DNA of 64,000 nt, taken from contig NZ_SNXS01000008.1 in NCBI RefSeq assembly GCF_004362525.1, forward strand, positions 82,916 through 146,915, in the 5' to 3' direction. The notes under the pieces are model-generated. The model was given only the letters and a program-made list of their open reading frames with translations, did no database searches and was not told the origin of the DNA. Source of the stretch: Roseateles toxinivorans (lineage in GTDB: Bacteria; Pseudomonadota; Gammaproteobacteria; Burkholderiales; Burkholderiaceae_C). The number at the start of each line of letters is the position of its first letter. Positions within the stretch are counted from its first letter, which is position 1. The position numbers were made by a program, and so were the translations under genes. Positions 64,000-64,000 of this stretch are shown piece by piece.

Positions 64000-64000
64000 G

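Overview
The window is a piece of a high-GC chromosome from a betaproteobacterium, most likely of the order Burkholderiales (Roseateles/Rubrivivax/Leptothrix-like; the genus cannot be fixed by eye). The evidence is the gene order tuf–tRNA-Trp–secE–nusG–rplKAJL–rpoBC–rpsLG–fusA–tuf–rpsJ–rplC…rplQ, an S3 protein with a long Pro/Ala-rich tail, a BktB-type thiolase and a betaproteobacterial-type narK1K2GHJI cluster. I see no rRNA genes, insertion sequences, prophage genes or CRISPR arrays.

Left part (1–25,200), energy metabolism and signalling. A thiolase cut by the window edge and an aldo/keto reductase precede a tightly packed nitrate respiration cluster on the + strand: narK1, narK2, narG, narH, narJ, narI, a cytoplasmic parvulin and a beta-carbonic anhydrase, most joined by ATGA or TGATG overlaps. 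A small exported protein, a nitronate monooxygenase-like flavoprotein, a conserved small protein and a hemerythrin-like protein follow on the same strand. Then come an OmpR-type regulator with an overlapping hybrid sensor kinase, a membrane PAS-GGDEF-EAL protein, a Crp/Fnr regulator without Fe-S cysteines, a divergent fragment-like relative of ornithine carbamoyltransferase, a second GGDEF/EAL protein that has lost its GGDEF motif and appears frameshifted, and a FecR-domain protein. FNR-type boxes lie upstream of narK1 (imperfect) and between the Crp/Fnr gene and its divergent neighbour (perfect), suggesting one anaerobic/nitrogen-oxide circuit.

Middle (25,200–29,200). Two tandem initiator tRNA genes with their own promoter and hairpin terminators, dsbD, and a NodI/NodJ-type two-gene ABC exporter.

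Right part (29,200–64,000), translation and transcription machinery, nearly all on the minus strand. Transcription runs from the right edge leftward: tuf(2), tRNA-Trp, secE, nusG, rplK, rplA, rplJ, rplL, rpoB, rpoC; then rpsL, rpsG, fusA, tuf(1), rpsJ; then rplC, D, W, B, rpsS, rplV, rpsC, rplP, rpmC, rpsQ; a peroxiredoxin gene; then rplN, X, E, rpsN, H, rplF, R, rpsE, rpmD, rplO, secY, infA, rpmJ, rpsM, K, D, rpoA, rplQ and a terminator. Two departures stand out: a lone PIN-domain gene on the opposite strand between rpoC and rpsL, and the peroxiredoxin gene splitting rpsQ from rplN. Good sigma70-like promoters can be read upstream of rpsL, rplC and rplN, and REP-like palindromes sit a few bases after the stop codons of fusA and rplL.
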